Positions 42,518-51,203 of a stretch of 64,000 nucleotides of DNA are shown in pieces. Numbering within the stretch: position 1 is the first letter of the stretch; each line of letters begins with the position of its first letter. A program made the translations under genes and the position numbers. The stretch lies in NCBI GenBank assembly GCA_016927905.1, contig JAFGLW010000013.1:62001-126000 (forward strand), written 5' to 3'. The notes beneath the pieces were generated by a model that did not search any database, was not told the origin of the DNA, and worked only from the letters and a program-made list of their open reading frames with translations. This DNA is from a candidate division CSSED10-310 bacterium (GTDB taxonomy: Bacteria > CSSED10-310 > JAFGJC01).

Positions 42518-44791
42518 TCAAGACTTCCCGGGATCCGGAACCGCTCCGGGGGATGCCCTTTCAGCAGGACGCCGGCCCGCCGACGGGATGGTGAACACCA
42601 AAATTCCGGCAGCCGGAACAGGCAGCAGAATCGAGGCAAGAAAAAAAATGAAGAGAAGTTCCTGAATCCCGGTTGATTGCAGCAATCCCGGGAAACAGCC
42701 GGATGTATCTCGATAGGCCTGCCGGTAAGTTTCGAATGCGACACCGATCGGGTATCCGATCCGGGGATCGGAAAGAATCATCGCGGTGCGGGTGAGATAT
42801 GCCGGAGACTGCGGGGAGATCTTGACGGGCGAACCGGATTCCGGATCAAATGTAACACTGAACCTTGTTCCCTCCTTCAATGTCAATCCTGAATCCGGCG
42901 GCTGATGGATCCGGACGCCTTTGCGGGTAGCCGTCAGACGGGAGAATTCCAGATTGAGCGGATCCGCCGATACCGATGCAACGGCGATGCGATCGACGCC
43001 TGCCGAGAGCCGTCTGCGATCCATACTGTCACCCCGCCGATAGGGGGAACCCGCTGAAGGGACATAAAATCGCAGTTCATTGCCGGATGGACCGACCTGA
43101 TGCGGTTGGATCAGAAATCGAACTTCATTCCATCCCGGAAGCAGTTTCCGAGAATGGACAAACTCCGAATTCCAGGAAATATCCAGTTGCCGGGGTTGAA
43201 TACCCGGCGGCTGATAGGGAAGTATCCGAACGGTTACGGTGAAAGGGGCTTCGGGAAGCAGGGGTACGCTTATTCCGGCTTCGTTGTGAAACCAGCGTTG
43301 CGGTGCGCTTTCATTCGGGTACCAGCCCTCCTTGAGGAAATGTTCGGAAGCTTTTGATCCGATGTCGAAGTAGAGATTTAAGAGGGGGCGGCCGGTCCAT
43401 TTCAGGGCGGAGACCGCCCGAAAAACCGGATCTCCGAGAACAGGCAGTACCCGGAAGGAATACACCCATCCGCCGATTGTGGCAACCGCATCCGCGCAGG
43501 GCAACAATATCATCAGAACGGCCAGGACACTTTTTCTCAGGGCCGGACGATTCTTCAGTCCGATCAGCCCGGTTGAACCGATCACTGCCAGGGCGGGCAA
43601 TCCGGGGAGCATGTATCTACCCTGGACTGCCGGTTCCGCGGCGTGGGCGCGAATAATGGCGGTTCCGACCAAAAAAAGAATGAATACGGTTGACAGGGTG
43701 GCGATTCGAGCGGATTCACCGCCCTGCCGCATCGACAATGCGATGGATGCCGGTATCCACAGAGTCAGGAATCCATAAATGAGAAAAGCCGTTTGGGGAA
43801 CGGGGATCGTCAGCCATCCGAATCCGGCCCAGAACGTTTTAAACAGGTAGGAACATCGGCTGCAGAATTTGCCGGGATTCAAGTCCTGGAACAGCCGGAA
43901 TCCCGATTTGAGGTTGTTGAATTCGTGCTGCAGCAGGCTGTCCCGGAATCCCGCATGAAAAAACAGAGCAAAAACGACCGCAACGGCAGCCGACAATCCA
44001 AGGAATATCGCGATGCGGACGCCGGTATTTGGGTTGCGGCGGGACGGCCTGGAGTGGAGAAGGACCGATGTGAACAGAAGAACGAGCAGGGAGACCGTCA
44101 GGGTCCAGCGGGTTGCGGCCGCCAGGATCAGCACTGCCGTCCAGGCGAGCAGCAGTCCGGTTGACGGGCCGGTACGGACCGTTGAAACTGCGAGGAAGAA
44201 TGCGCATGCGGAAATGAGTACGATCCAGGATTGCTGGGTGACCGCTGTTCCCAGGTGCCAGTATGCCGGATGAAACAGCACGATTCCGGATGCGATGAAC
44301 GAATCAACCGGAGATCGGCGGGTGGCGTAAATGGCCGTTATAAAAATGACAGCCGCCGCAAGAATGCTGAACAGGGCGTTGATTGCCCGGGCAATCATCA
44401 AAGTCTCCGGCAGGCCGCTCTGGTACCATTCACCCGGCAGCCCTGTGATCCAGTAATACAGGGAAGGCCGTCCCAGCTTGCTGGGGGAGGATTCCAGAAA
44501 TGGCGTTTCGTGAAATCCCGAGGGAAGTCCGGTTGGTGAGGGCACGCCGACGTGCCGGTAAAAATCGCACTGGTTCATGGAGATCAGGATTCGGTGTTGA
44601 AGTTCCGAATCCGGGATCGGTGCCCGGTCCGCCCGGTAATGGCGGGCAACCAGCACGGTTGCTTCGAAATGAGTGACTTCGTCAGCGGCCTGCCATGGCG
44701 GATTGGCTCCCAGGCAGAACAATCCCTTGAGTGTTCCGGTCAGAATCAGAAGTGCACCGAGCAAAACGGACTGCCATTGATCGATACGCAT
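42518..44791 (-). CDS. GT-C-like membrane protein with beta domain
   Basis: 757 residues. About 11 membrane helices in residues 8-450 and one near the C-terminus (about 715-740). The first loop reads PPWQAADEVTHFEATVL, an Asp-Glu-x-x-His pattern found in DUF2142/GT-C-type membrane glycosyltransferases. Residues about 480-610 (from LKEGWYPNESAPQRWF) form a beta domain that resembles the tail of the two-headed glycosyltransferase at 15.2-17.9 kb (GWYPVE...W). Probably handles lipid-linked sugar outside the inner membrane. Starts 51 bases from the divergent orphan gene. Confidence 0.75.
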   Translation of the reverse strand: MRIDQWQSVLLGALLILTGTLKGLFCLGANPPWQAADEVTHFEATVLVARHYRADRAPIPDSELQHRILISMNQCDFYRHVGVPSPTGLPSGFHETPFLESSPSKLGRPSLYYWITGLPGEWYQSGLPETLMIARAINALFSILAAAVIFITAIYATRRSPVDSFIASGIVLFHPAYWHLGTAVTQQSWIVLISACAFFLAVSTVRTGPSTGLLLAWTAVLILAAATRWTLTVSLLVLLFTSVLLHSRPSRRNPNTGVRIAIFLGLSAAVAVVFALFFHAGFRDSLLQHEFNNLKSGFRLFQDLNPGKFCSRCSYLFKTFWAGFGWLTIPVPQTAFLIYGFLTLWIPASIALSMRQGGESARIATLSTVFILFLVGTAIIRAHAAEPAVQGRYMLPGLPALAVIGSTGLIGLKNRPALRKSVLAVLMILLPCADAVATIGGWVYSFRVLPVLGDPVFRAVSALKWTGRPLLNLYFDIGSKASEHFLKEGWYPNESAPQRWFHNEAGISVPLLPEAPFTVTVRILPYQPPGIQPRQLDISWNSEFVHSRKLLPGWNEVRFLIQPHQVGPSGNELRFYVPSAGSPYRRGDSMDRRRLSAGVDRIAVASVSADPLNLEFSRLTATRKGVRIHQPPDSGLTLKEGTRFSVTFDPESGSPVKISPQSPAYLTRTAMILSDPRIGYPIGVAFETYRQAYRDTSGCFPGLLQSTGIQELLFIFFLASILLPVPAAGILVFTIPSAGRRPAERASPGAVPDPGKS

Positions 44792-44842
44792 GGTAGGAAA
44801 CTATTGTAGTTGAGGTTGGAGACTCTGTAAATACGGTCTTGC

Positions 44843-45634
44843 ATGATGGTTGATTTGGATTTATCTTTCGGTAACGGGATGACGCAGTCAAAAGAACATT
44901 ACTGGAATATCCATACCCGGAATCTGAACCGGCAGGCCGCGCACGAAATTCTTCTCGATTTCGCAGCCAAAAGAATGCATACCGACCCGCAATCCCGGAT
45001 CCGTTCATCCTTCCGGGCAGCCGGTATTTCCACTCCGACCGGCTGGCTGTCGCTGTTTCCGGAAGAAAGAGAATCCGTCAAAGCGCTTACGGTGGAGATT
45101 TCCGGAGGATGCGGCGGCCCGGCGGTGGGTCTGCTCATCAATCTTCCGGATGACTGGCGTTTTTTCGCGGCCTCCCGCGGTTCCATCTGCGTGGATTATC
45201 ACTGGGTGTTCCCTACCCGGCTCCGGCAGATCGAACGCGATTTGGTCCGCATGGAAGCCGAACGTCTCAAATCTCTCGGGCTGAAATGGCCGGACCGGGG
45301 GCCTGTCGATAACGGACCCGTCCGAACCCGGCTCCGGATCAGTGACCCGCATGTGGAGCTTCGATACAGGGAGAAGCTGTCGGGTGACGAATGGGATCAT
45401 CTGAGACCGGATCTTGAACCGGAGACTCCCGGAGTGCTTTCCCGCCTGTTCCCCGGATGTCCCGCCGCCCGGTTCAGGAATATTCTGGGGCGGCTGCATC
45501 TGTCGGTCGAGCAGATGGCGGCTGAATTCACCTCTTATATTGAAATACTGCATGCCTTCAGCCGGTACGACTATTGGGTGGCACGGATGAAGGAACAAAA
45601 CGATGAGGAAACCGTTTTTTCAATAGAGGTGTGA
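44843..45634 (+). CDS. Protein of unknown function
   Basis: 263 residues; ATG 44843 or 44846. I recognise no family. It is soluble, has no signal peptide or membrane helix, and is rich in Arg, Glu and Trp. Visible points: a Gly-rich SGGCGGPAVGLLINLP stretch (about 89-104) with a single nearby Cys, and a charged helix (RQIERDLVRMEAERLKSLG, about 130-148). Codon pattern matches its neighbours and no overlapping gene competes, so it is very likely real. Diverges from a GT-C gene and precedes the tldD promoter. Confidence 0.65.
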   Translation: MMVDLDLSFGNGMTQSKEHYWNIHTRNLNRQAAHEILLDFAAKRMHTDPQSRIRSSFRAAGISTPTGWLSLFPEERESVKALTVEISGGCGGPAVGLLINLPDDWRFFAASRGSICVDYHWVFPTRLRQIERDLVRMEAERLKSLGLKWPDRGPVDNGPVRTRLRISDPHVELRYREKLSGDEWDHLRPDLEPETPGVLSRLFPGCPAARFRNILGRLHLSVEQMAAEFTSYIEILHAFSRYDYWVARMKEQNDEETVFSIEV

Positions 45635-45675
45635 TGTGCATGGGCGGATTCATCCCGATGCATCCAATGTTCCGG

Positions 45676-45704
45676 TTGTCATCGATTCTCCCCTCGACTA
45701 AAAT
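45676..45704 (+). promoter_or_regulatory. tldD-tldE promoter
   Basis: TTGTCA (45676-45681), 17 bases, TAAAAT (45699-45704), 64 bases before the tldD start; good sigma-70 match in the only sizeable gap here. Confidence 0.55.
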
Positions 45705-45767
45705 AGGGTTCTTTCACGGCTGTCCAGGCCACTTATCAACAGCATCATTTCGAGGAGATGCGGGGAG

Positions 45768-47147
45768 ATGAAAGCATTTTTGCAGGAAGCGATTGCCGGA
45801 TCGAATGCGGATTTCGTCGAGATTCGCCTGGAAGACAGTTTCAGAACCGAAATCGGGTTTTCAGGCAGGGATTTGAGGAAGGCACAGGAAACCCGGGATT
45901 ATGGTGGTTATGTCCGTGCATTGATCGACGGATCCTGGGGATTTGTCAGTTTCAATGAACCTGAAAAACTGCCCGATTTCGTCCGGCAGGCCGAGCTGAA
46001 AGCCCGGTCAGCGGGCAGGGGAAATGTCGTTCTGGCGCCTGTTCCGGTTGTTCAGGATATGGTGCCGATTTCGGCCGATCCCGACGACGATCTCAGGAAA
46101 GTCCCGCTGGATGAAAAGATCCGGACGCTGGCCGATCTTGCCGAAAGAATTCTGTCATACAGCAACCAGATCGTCTCATGCAATGTCAGTTACCGGGAGG
46201 AGAACCGGCATGTTTTGTTTGGCACGAGCGAAGGGACATTGATCGACATGCACGGTCTGTGGGGAGCCGGTGGAATGGGTGCGATTGCCCGGGAAGGCAA
46301 CGTGGTCCAATCCGTGTTTTCAGGTTTTGGAACTCGAACCAGATGGTCCGAAATCCTGGGTGCCCATTCGCGGGTTGAGCCCATCTGCTCCGAAGTTGTG
46401 GATCTTGTCCGGGCGGAATCCGTCGCCGGCGGCCGGTATACGGTTGTTCTGGATCCGCGGTTGTCCGGTGTATTCATTCATGAGGCGTTCGGGCATCTTT
46501 CGGAGGCCGACAATGTTTCGGACAATCCAAAACTGCTCAGCCAGATGCAGCTCGGTACCAGATTCGCCCAGGACCATTTCAACGTCCTGGACGGCGGATC
46601 CCTTCCCGATGAACGGGGAACGCTTCCCTACGACGACGAAGGCGTGCCGACCTCGCTGACTTATCTGATCAAGGATGGACTGCTCACCGGACGGCTGCAT
46701 TCCAGGTCGACGGCTGCCGCCATGGGTGAGAATCCGACGGGTAATGCCCGAACCGTCGGGTACCGGTTTGCTCCCATATGCAGAATGACCAATACCTATA
46801 TCGATGCCGGTCCGCATTCCTTCGAACAGATGCTGGAGGGGATCGGGAACGGGCTTTATGTTGTGGGCGGCGGCAGCGGCAACACTTCCAAGGGGCTGTT
46901 CACGTTTTCAGCCGAAAAAGCACGGAAAATTCAAAACGGCAAGATCGGTCCCTGGGTACGGGATCTGGTCCTGACGGGTAATGTCTTTCAAACACTCAGG
47001 GATATCGACATGGTCGGAAACGATTTATATCGGTCCAGATCGGGAGGATGCGGCAAGAGCGTTGGTGCACGGATGCAATATCCCCTCTGCGTATCCATGG
47101 GAAGTCCGCATGTCCGGATCCAAAATGTTCTGATCGGAGGTCGCTGA
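45768..47147 (+). CDS. tldD: Metalloprotease subunit TldD
   Basis: 459 residues; GAGGAG and GGGGAG before ATG 45768. The zinc motif is visible as FIHEAFGHLSEAD (HExxxH). C-terminal GGCGKSVGARMQYPL is typical. TldD and TldE form a heterodimer whose chamber accepts only unfolded peptides; known roles are processing microcin B17-type peptides and degrading CcdA. No precursor peptide gene was seen nearby, so a general housekeeping role is more likely here. tldE begins two bases after the stop. Confidence 0.95.
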   Translation: MKAFLQEAIAGSNADFVEIRLEDSFRTEIGFSGRDLRKAQETRDYGGYVRALIDGSWGFVSFNEPEKLPDFVRQAELKARSAGRGNVVLAPVPVVQDMVPISADPDDDLRKVPLDEKIRTLADLAERILSYSNQIVSCNVSYREENRHVLFGTSEGTLIDMHGLWGAGGMGAIAREGNVVQSVFSGFGTRTRWSEILGAHSRVEPICSEVVDLVRAESVAGGRYTVVLDPRLSGVFIHEAFGHLSEADNVSDNPKLLSQMQLGTRFAQDHFNVLDGGSLPDERGTLPYDDEGVPTSLTYLIKDGLLTGRLHSRSTAAAMGENPTGNARTVGYRFAPICRMTNTYIDAGPHSFEQMLEGIGNGLYVVGGGSGNTSKGLFTFSAEKARKIQNGKIGPWVRDLVLTGNVFQTLRDIDMVGNDLYRSRSGGCGKSVGARMQYPLCVSMGSPHVRIQNVLIGGR

Positions 47148-47148
47148 A

Positions 47149-48486
47149 ATGGAACGAATACTTGAAATGGCAAAGCGCAAGGCGGACAAAGCGGAAGTGT
47201 TTCGGATCGAAAAACAGTCCGAACCGGCATGTTTCTCCGGCGGTGAACTTACGACCCTGGAAAGTGAGAATTCCATATCCACAGCGTTGCGGGTAATCGT
47301 CGACGGACATCTGGGATTTTCATCGACGACGCATCCGGACGAAGCGGAAGGACTGGTGAAACGGGCGGTCGCTTCCGCCGCATTCGGGCCGGAAATCGAT
47401 CTCGATTTTCCGTCCGTCGTCCGGAATGAAGGTGCGGGGGATTTCTTCGATCCCCGCGTGGCCGACCTGACCACGGAAAACCTGATCGACACCGGGCAAA
47501 ACATGATCGACATCGTCAGATCTAAATACCCGGAGGTCAACCTGGAAGTCGAGGTCACAAAAGAAAAAAGCAGGACATCCATCATGAACAGCAGCGGCGG
47601 ATGCGTCTCCTACGAAAAAACAATCTATCAGGCGTTTCTGAATGTTCTGTTGATGCTGGAATCGGACCGGGCGGAACTGGAACATACCTGCACCTACACC
47701 ACGTTCAGCGATGCCCCGGAACAGATCGCGCGGGATGCGGTATGGCGGTTTTCACACTGTCACCGGGTTGCTCCGGTCGAAACAAAAAAAATGACGGTTC
47801 TTTTTACCAGCCTGGGATTCCGGGGATTGTTCGTACCCCTGTTTTATGGGTTCGGAGGGGATCTCGTTTACCGAAAGCTGTCGCTCCTGAGCGGCCGGCT
47901 GGGTGAATCCATTGTGGATCCCCGGATCACGGTCGTGGATGATCCCACCCGGCGGGAGCTTCCTGCGTCGTGCCCATTCGATGACGAGGGCGTTTCGACC
48001 GGCAGAAATGTCCTGATCGACAAAGGCGTTCTGACCGGTTACATGTACGATCTGAGATCGGCTGGCAAGGCCGGCGCGAAATCTTCGGGCAACGGATTCA
48101 AGAAATCTTCCCTGTACACCGGATTCAGTATCGATGCCCAGCCCAATACAAATCCGTCCAACCTGATCATCCTCCCCGGTATGATTCCGAAAAACGATCT
48201 GATCAAAGATATACGGGAGGGTATCATCGTGGACGACACCATGGGTGCCGGTCAGGGTAACAACATGAACGGTGAATTCTCGATGAGTGTCGCGCTTGGT
48301 TATAAAATCGAAAACGGTGAAATTGTCGGAAGAGTGAAAGATGTCATGGTATCCGGCAATGTATACGAGTCTTTCAAGAATAATTTCAAGGCAGCCAGCC
48401 GGGAGGTCTGGACGGAGGATACTCTGTTCGGAAGGTATCAGGTCCCGTGGCTGGTCTTCGAGGACATGCCGGTTGCCGCGACGTAA
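47149..48486 (+). CDS. tldE: TldE/PmbA partner subunit
   Basis: 445 residues of the same fold as TldD but without the HExxxH metal site, as expected for the non-catalytic partner. Family segments include CPFDDEGVSTGRNVLIDKGVLTGYMYDLRSA and GIIVDDTMGAGQGNNMNGEFSMSVALGYKI-type motifs (given here in shorter form: DEGVSTGRNVLIDKG, GAGQGNNMNGEFS). Follows tldD by one base and must be co-translated. Length and order match the pair in other bacteria. Confidence 0.93.
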   Translation: MERILEMAKRKADKAEVFRIEKQSEPACFSGGELTTLESENSISTALRVIVDGHLGFSSTTHPDEAEGLVKRAVASAAFGPEIDLDFPSVVRNEGAGDFFDPRVADLTTENLIDTGQNMIDIVRSKYPEVNLEVEVTKEKSRTSIMNSSGGCVSYEKTIYQAFLNVLLMLESDRAELEHTCTYTTFSDAPEQIARDAVWRFSHCHRVAPVETKKMTVLFTSLGFRGLFVPLFYGFGGDLVYRKLSLLSGRLGESIVDPRITVVDDPTRRELPASCPFDDEGVSTGRNVLIDKGVLTGYMYDLRSAGKAGAKSSGNGFKKSSLYTGFSIDAQPNTNPSNLIILPGMIPKNDLIKDIREGIIVDDTMGAGQGNNMNGEFSMSVALGYKIENGEIVGRVKDVMVSGNVYESFKNNFKAASREVWTEDTLFGRYQVPWLVFEDMPVAAT

Positions 48487-48759
48487 AGCCGGTTTTCCGG
48501 ATTCCGGAAAATGAATTGTCATTCACTCCGGCATCTGCGTTCCGATCTGCCGGCCGGCAATCCGTTTCCGGCGGCCTCAGGCCCCTCCCACCGGTCTTCC
48601 CGGCGAAGTTGGGACGTGCGCTGTTCCGGATGGCAAGTGCATACAGGTGCAGTGGTAGGAGTTTCGGTCGGTGTTGGGGTCGGTGTTGGAATTGATCCGC
48701 TCATGAATTCTTTGAAGGAAGCTTTCCAAACATTCTGCCGCACCGGATGCGGAATACAC
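48487..48759. other. 273-base gap with a Pro/Thr-repeat coding trace
   Basis: No convincing gene. The leftward strand has an open frame (48743-48519) containing PTPTPTPTETPT, a linker sequence like that of secreted or membrane proteins such as the kinase-like protein in this window. There is no signal peptide or ribosome site. It may be the remnant of a lost secreted-protein gene, or a chance effect of the GTCGGTGTTG repeats. Confidence 0.4.
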
Positions 48760-49299
48760 TCACCGCATCGAAAACTCGCATCCGCAGTAATTCTGGCGAT
48801 ACATGTTTTTCTCTTTTGAAATCCGCGTGGAATGCTTGTATCCGTCTTTTTTCTTGAAATCGACCGGAAGAAATTTTACACAATGTTTGCCGGCAATTTC
48901 TCCGGCAATTGGAAATATGACTTTCGCGGGCTTGTTGGGGCCGGTGGTCAGGGTCGTGGTAAAAACGGGAAACCCGTTTTCTCTGGCAAATCCCGCCGTC
49001 GCTTCCAGCCGGTATTCGAAACAGGCGGCGCATCTGCTGCCGCCTTCAGGTTCTGAGACCAACGCCTTTACCCGATCCAGCCACAGACGATGCGTCTGCC
49101 CGGGAACAATCAGCGGGATGTTCATCTCCGTCAGATAATCCCGGACCACTTTCAATCTCCGCTCGAATTCGGTTGAGGGGTAAATGTTGGGATTGAAGAA
49201 GAAACCGGTAATGGCGTATTCCGCCCGCAGGGTCTGGACCGGATGTGCAGCGCAGGGCCCGCAACATATATGAATCAGCAGTGGTTGCTTCACTTTCAT
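48760..49299 (-). CDS. queH: Epoxyqueuosine reductase QueH
   Basis: 179 residues from ATG 49299 (CGGAGA 6 bases upstream; the GTG at 49317 is less likely). Iron-sulfur/zinc ligands are all present: HICCGPCAAHP near the N-terminus, CAAC in the middle and YCGCEFS at the C-terminus, the pattern of QueH (DUF208). It reduces epoxyqueuosine to queuosine in tRNA and replaces QueG. No other queuosine gene is in the window. Confidence 0.92.
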   Translation of the reverse strand: MKVKQPLLIHICCGPCAAHPVQTLRAEYAITGFFFNPNIYPSTEFERRLKVVRDYLTEMNIPLIVPGQTHRLWLDRVKALVSEPEGGSRCAACFEYRLEATAGFARENGFPVFTTTLTTGPNKPAKVIFPIAGEIAGKHCVKFLPVDFKKKDGYKHSTRISKEKNMYRQNYCGCEFSMR

Positions 49300-49391
49300 C
49301 GAATCTCCGCAAACCACTATATGAAATTATCAAAACCAATTCACCGTGAATCGGAATCAGCGGGAACCAAGATTTTCGGGCCAATTTACTG

Positions 49392-49421
49392 TTGACACTC
49401 CCGGCATTTGTGGATTAGCTA
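49392..49421 (+). promoter_or_regulatory. Possible promoter of the DegT-family gene
   Basis: TTGACA (49392-49397), 18 bases, TAGCTA (49416-49421), 44 bases before ATG 49465. Confidence 0.4.
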
Positions 49422-49464
49422 TTCCGGACGGGAGCGATGCGACACTTTTTTGAAAGGCTGGATT

Positions 49465-50568
49465 ATGAATGTACCGTTACTGGATATCAAAAGACAGCTC
49501 GAACCGATTCGGGATCAAATCGATGCCGCGTTGCGTTCGGTGGTGGATGATACGCAGTTTATTCTGGGTCCGCAGGTGGCGGACCTGGAGAAGGCGGTGG
49601 GGGTGTATTGCGGATCGGCCAAGGCGATCGGAGTCGCCAGCGGCACGGATGCCCTGATCATCGCCCTGATGGCCATGGGCATCGGCAGGGGCGATGAAGT
49701 GATCACCACACCCTACTCCTTCTTCGCATCCGCCAGCAGCATCTGGCGGATCGGCGCTCGTCCGGTGTTCGCCGATATCGATCCGGGGACGTTCAACATC
49801 GATCCTTGTGAAGTTGAAAAGGTTCTTTCCCCGAAAACCAAAGCCATTTTGTGCGTTCACCTGTTCGGCCAGACCGCGGACATGGATTCTCTGAATCAAG
49901 CGGCGGGAACCGTTCCGGTCATCGAGGATGCGGCTCAGGCCATGGGTGCGGCATGGCGGGGTATACGAGCGGGCAATCTGGGCGAAATCGGTTGCTTCAG
50001 TTTTTTCCCTTCCAAAAATCTGGGTGGATTCGGTGACGGGGGGATGATCACGACATCAAGCACACATCTTGCCGAGAAATGCAGGGCTCTGCGCGTGCAT
50101 GGCGCTTTGAAAACGTATATCCATGAGGATGTGGGCCTGAATTCCCGCCTGGATTCAATCCAGGCCGCCGTTCTGAAGGTCAAGCTGCCCTATCTGGACG
50201 GATGGTGCGAACGACGCAGGCAAAATGCGGCGTATTATGGACGTATGTTTGCGAATACGCCGGTCGGAACACCCCGGATCCTGGAACATGCCACACCCAT
50301 ATTCAATCAATATGTTGTTCGCATTCCCCGCCGGGAGCTGTTGCGCAAAAGGTTTGCAGAGCTGGGGATCGGTCATGCGGTGTATTATCCGCTGCCGCTT
50401 CACCTGCAACCCTGTTTCAGGGATCTCGGCTATCGGAAAGGTGATTTCCCGGTATCGGAACAGGCGTCCGACGAAACCATCGCACTGCCGATCTTTTCTG
50501 AATTGACCGATACGGAACTCCATTTCGTTGCCAAAACGGTTCTGGAACACGTCGCTTCGTTCAGTTGA
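49465..50568 (+). CDS. DegT/DnrJ/EryC1-family sugar aminotransferase
   Basis: 367 residues from ATG 49465; the frame is open further upstream but MNVPLLDIKRQLEPI is the family start. PLP motifs: SGTDALIIALMA, TTPYSFFASASS, VIEDAAQAMGA and the Schiff-base Lys in FFPSKNLGGFGDGG. These enzymes aminate nucleotide-linked keto sugars to give amino sugars for lipopolysaccharide, capsule or glycoproteins. Supplies the glycan genes of the window by inference. Tail overlaps the convergent secreted-protein gene by 8 bases. Confidence 0.92.
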   Translation: MNVPLLDIKRQLEPIRDQIDAALRSVVDDTQFILGPQVADLEKAVGVYCGSAKAIGVASGTDALIIALMAMGIGRGDEVITTPYSFFASASSIWRIGARPVFADIDPGTFNIDPCEVEKVLSPKTKAILCVHLFGQTADMDSLNQAAGTVPVIEDAAQAMGAAWRGIRAGNLGEIGCFSFFPSKNLGGFGDGGMITTSSTHLAEKCRALRVHGALKTYIHEDVGLNSRLDSIQAAVLKVKLPYLDGWCERRRQNAAYYGRMFANTPVGTPRILEHATPIFNQYVVRIPRRELLRKRFAELGIGHAVYYPLPLHLQPCFRDLGYRKGDFPVSEQASDETIALPIFSELTDTELHFVAKTVLEHVASFS

Positions 50569-51010
50569 TCCGAGTTGCGTCCGGTTTGGATGTCAGCTTC
50601 AAAGACCGGATGTGATCGATGCGGATCCGGAACTGCCCGAAAGACGCCGTACCGGTTACTTCATCCTTGCTCTGAAACTCCAGCTCGTATTCGGTGCCGT
50701 CCGTGAGGATCAGGTTTCCGGGGATCTCATTCTGTTCCGATGTAATACCGGCTTCGTTGTCCCGGATCTCCAGGCGGTCGATCTTTTCGAAGGGGATGTA
50801 CACGCTGGTCGCTCCCCGTTTCGCGGATATGAAGGTGTGGCCGTTGAAAGCGATTTGAGCGCCTTCGGTCACGATATTGTCGATATCGGTCAACCGGCCG
50901 TGAAAATCCACCTGGGGTTTCGGGATGTCGCTGGGATCCTTGTCAGACATCGCATATCCCTGAATGCTCATGAAAAACAGCAAAACGAGAACAGATATAT
51001 GTCGTTTCAT
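50561..51010 (-). CDS. Small secreted protein of unknown function
   Basis: 149 residues with a clear signal peptide (MKRHISVLVLLFFMSIQGYA). The mature part is a single beta-rich domain (ISAKRGATSVYIPFEKIDRL, LILTDGTEYELEFQ, FGQFRIRIDHIRSL) of a type seen in small periplasmic proteins that have two Sm-like or beta-barrel halves. No known function. A strong promoter lies upstream. Confidence 0.75.
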   Translation of the reverse strand: MKRHISVLVLLFFMSIQGYAMSDKDPSDIPKPQVDFHGRLTDIDNIVTEGAQIAFNGHTFISAKRGATSVYIPFEKIDRLEIRDNEAGITSEQNEIPGNLILTDGTEYELEFQSKDEVTGTASFGQFRIRIDHIRSLKLTSKPDATRIN

Positions 51011-51048
51011 CCTCAGTCCGCTCCTTCGACGAATGCACGCCAGACCCC

Positions 51049-51077
51049 ATTATACCATCACGGAACAGGTTCACCAA
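51049..51077 (-). promoter_or_regulatory. Promoter of the small secreted-protein gene
   Basis: Leftward TTGGTG (51077-51072), 17 bases, perfect TATAAT (51054-51049), 39 bases before ATG 51010, which has AAGGAGCG and GAGG nearby. Confidence 0.6.
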
Positions 51078-51141
51078 TCCCCGTCTTTTTCAGGGATCAA
51101 GTTTTGGCGGAAGGCGGTGGCCGGGAGTGTGATCCGAAGAT

Positions 51142-51170
51142 TTGACACATTACCGGGGGGCAGGTAAAGT
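51142..51170 (+). promoter_or_regulatory. ribF operon promoter
   Basis: Perfect TTGACA (51142-51147), 17 bases, TAAAGT (51165-51170), 34 bases before the ribF ATG. No FMN riboswitch fold was seen in the short leader. Confidence 0.6.
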
Positions 51171-51203
51171 TTTGAAGTTGTTTTCTGGGGGAACGGCGAA
51201 CGG

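Noticed and set aside
45768-48486. tldD-tldE as part of a peptide-antibiotic cluster
   Set aside because: No precursor peptide, cyclase or dedicated transporter adjoins them; housekeeping role is more likely.
51171-51203. FMN riboswitch before ribF
   Set aside because: Leader from the predicted promoter is about 30 bases, far too short, and lacks the conserved FMN-aptamer segments.
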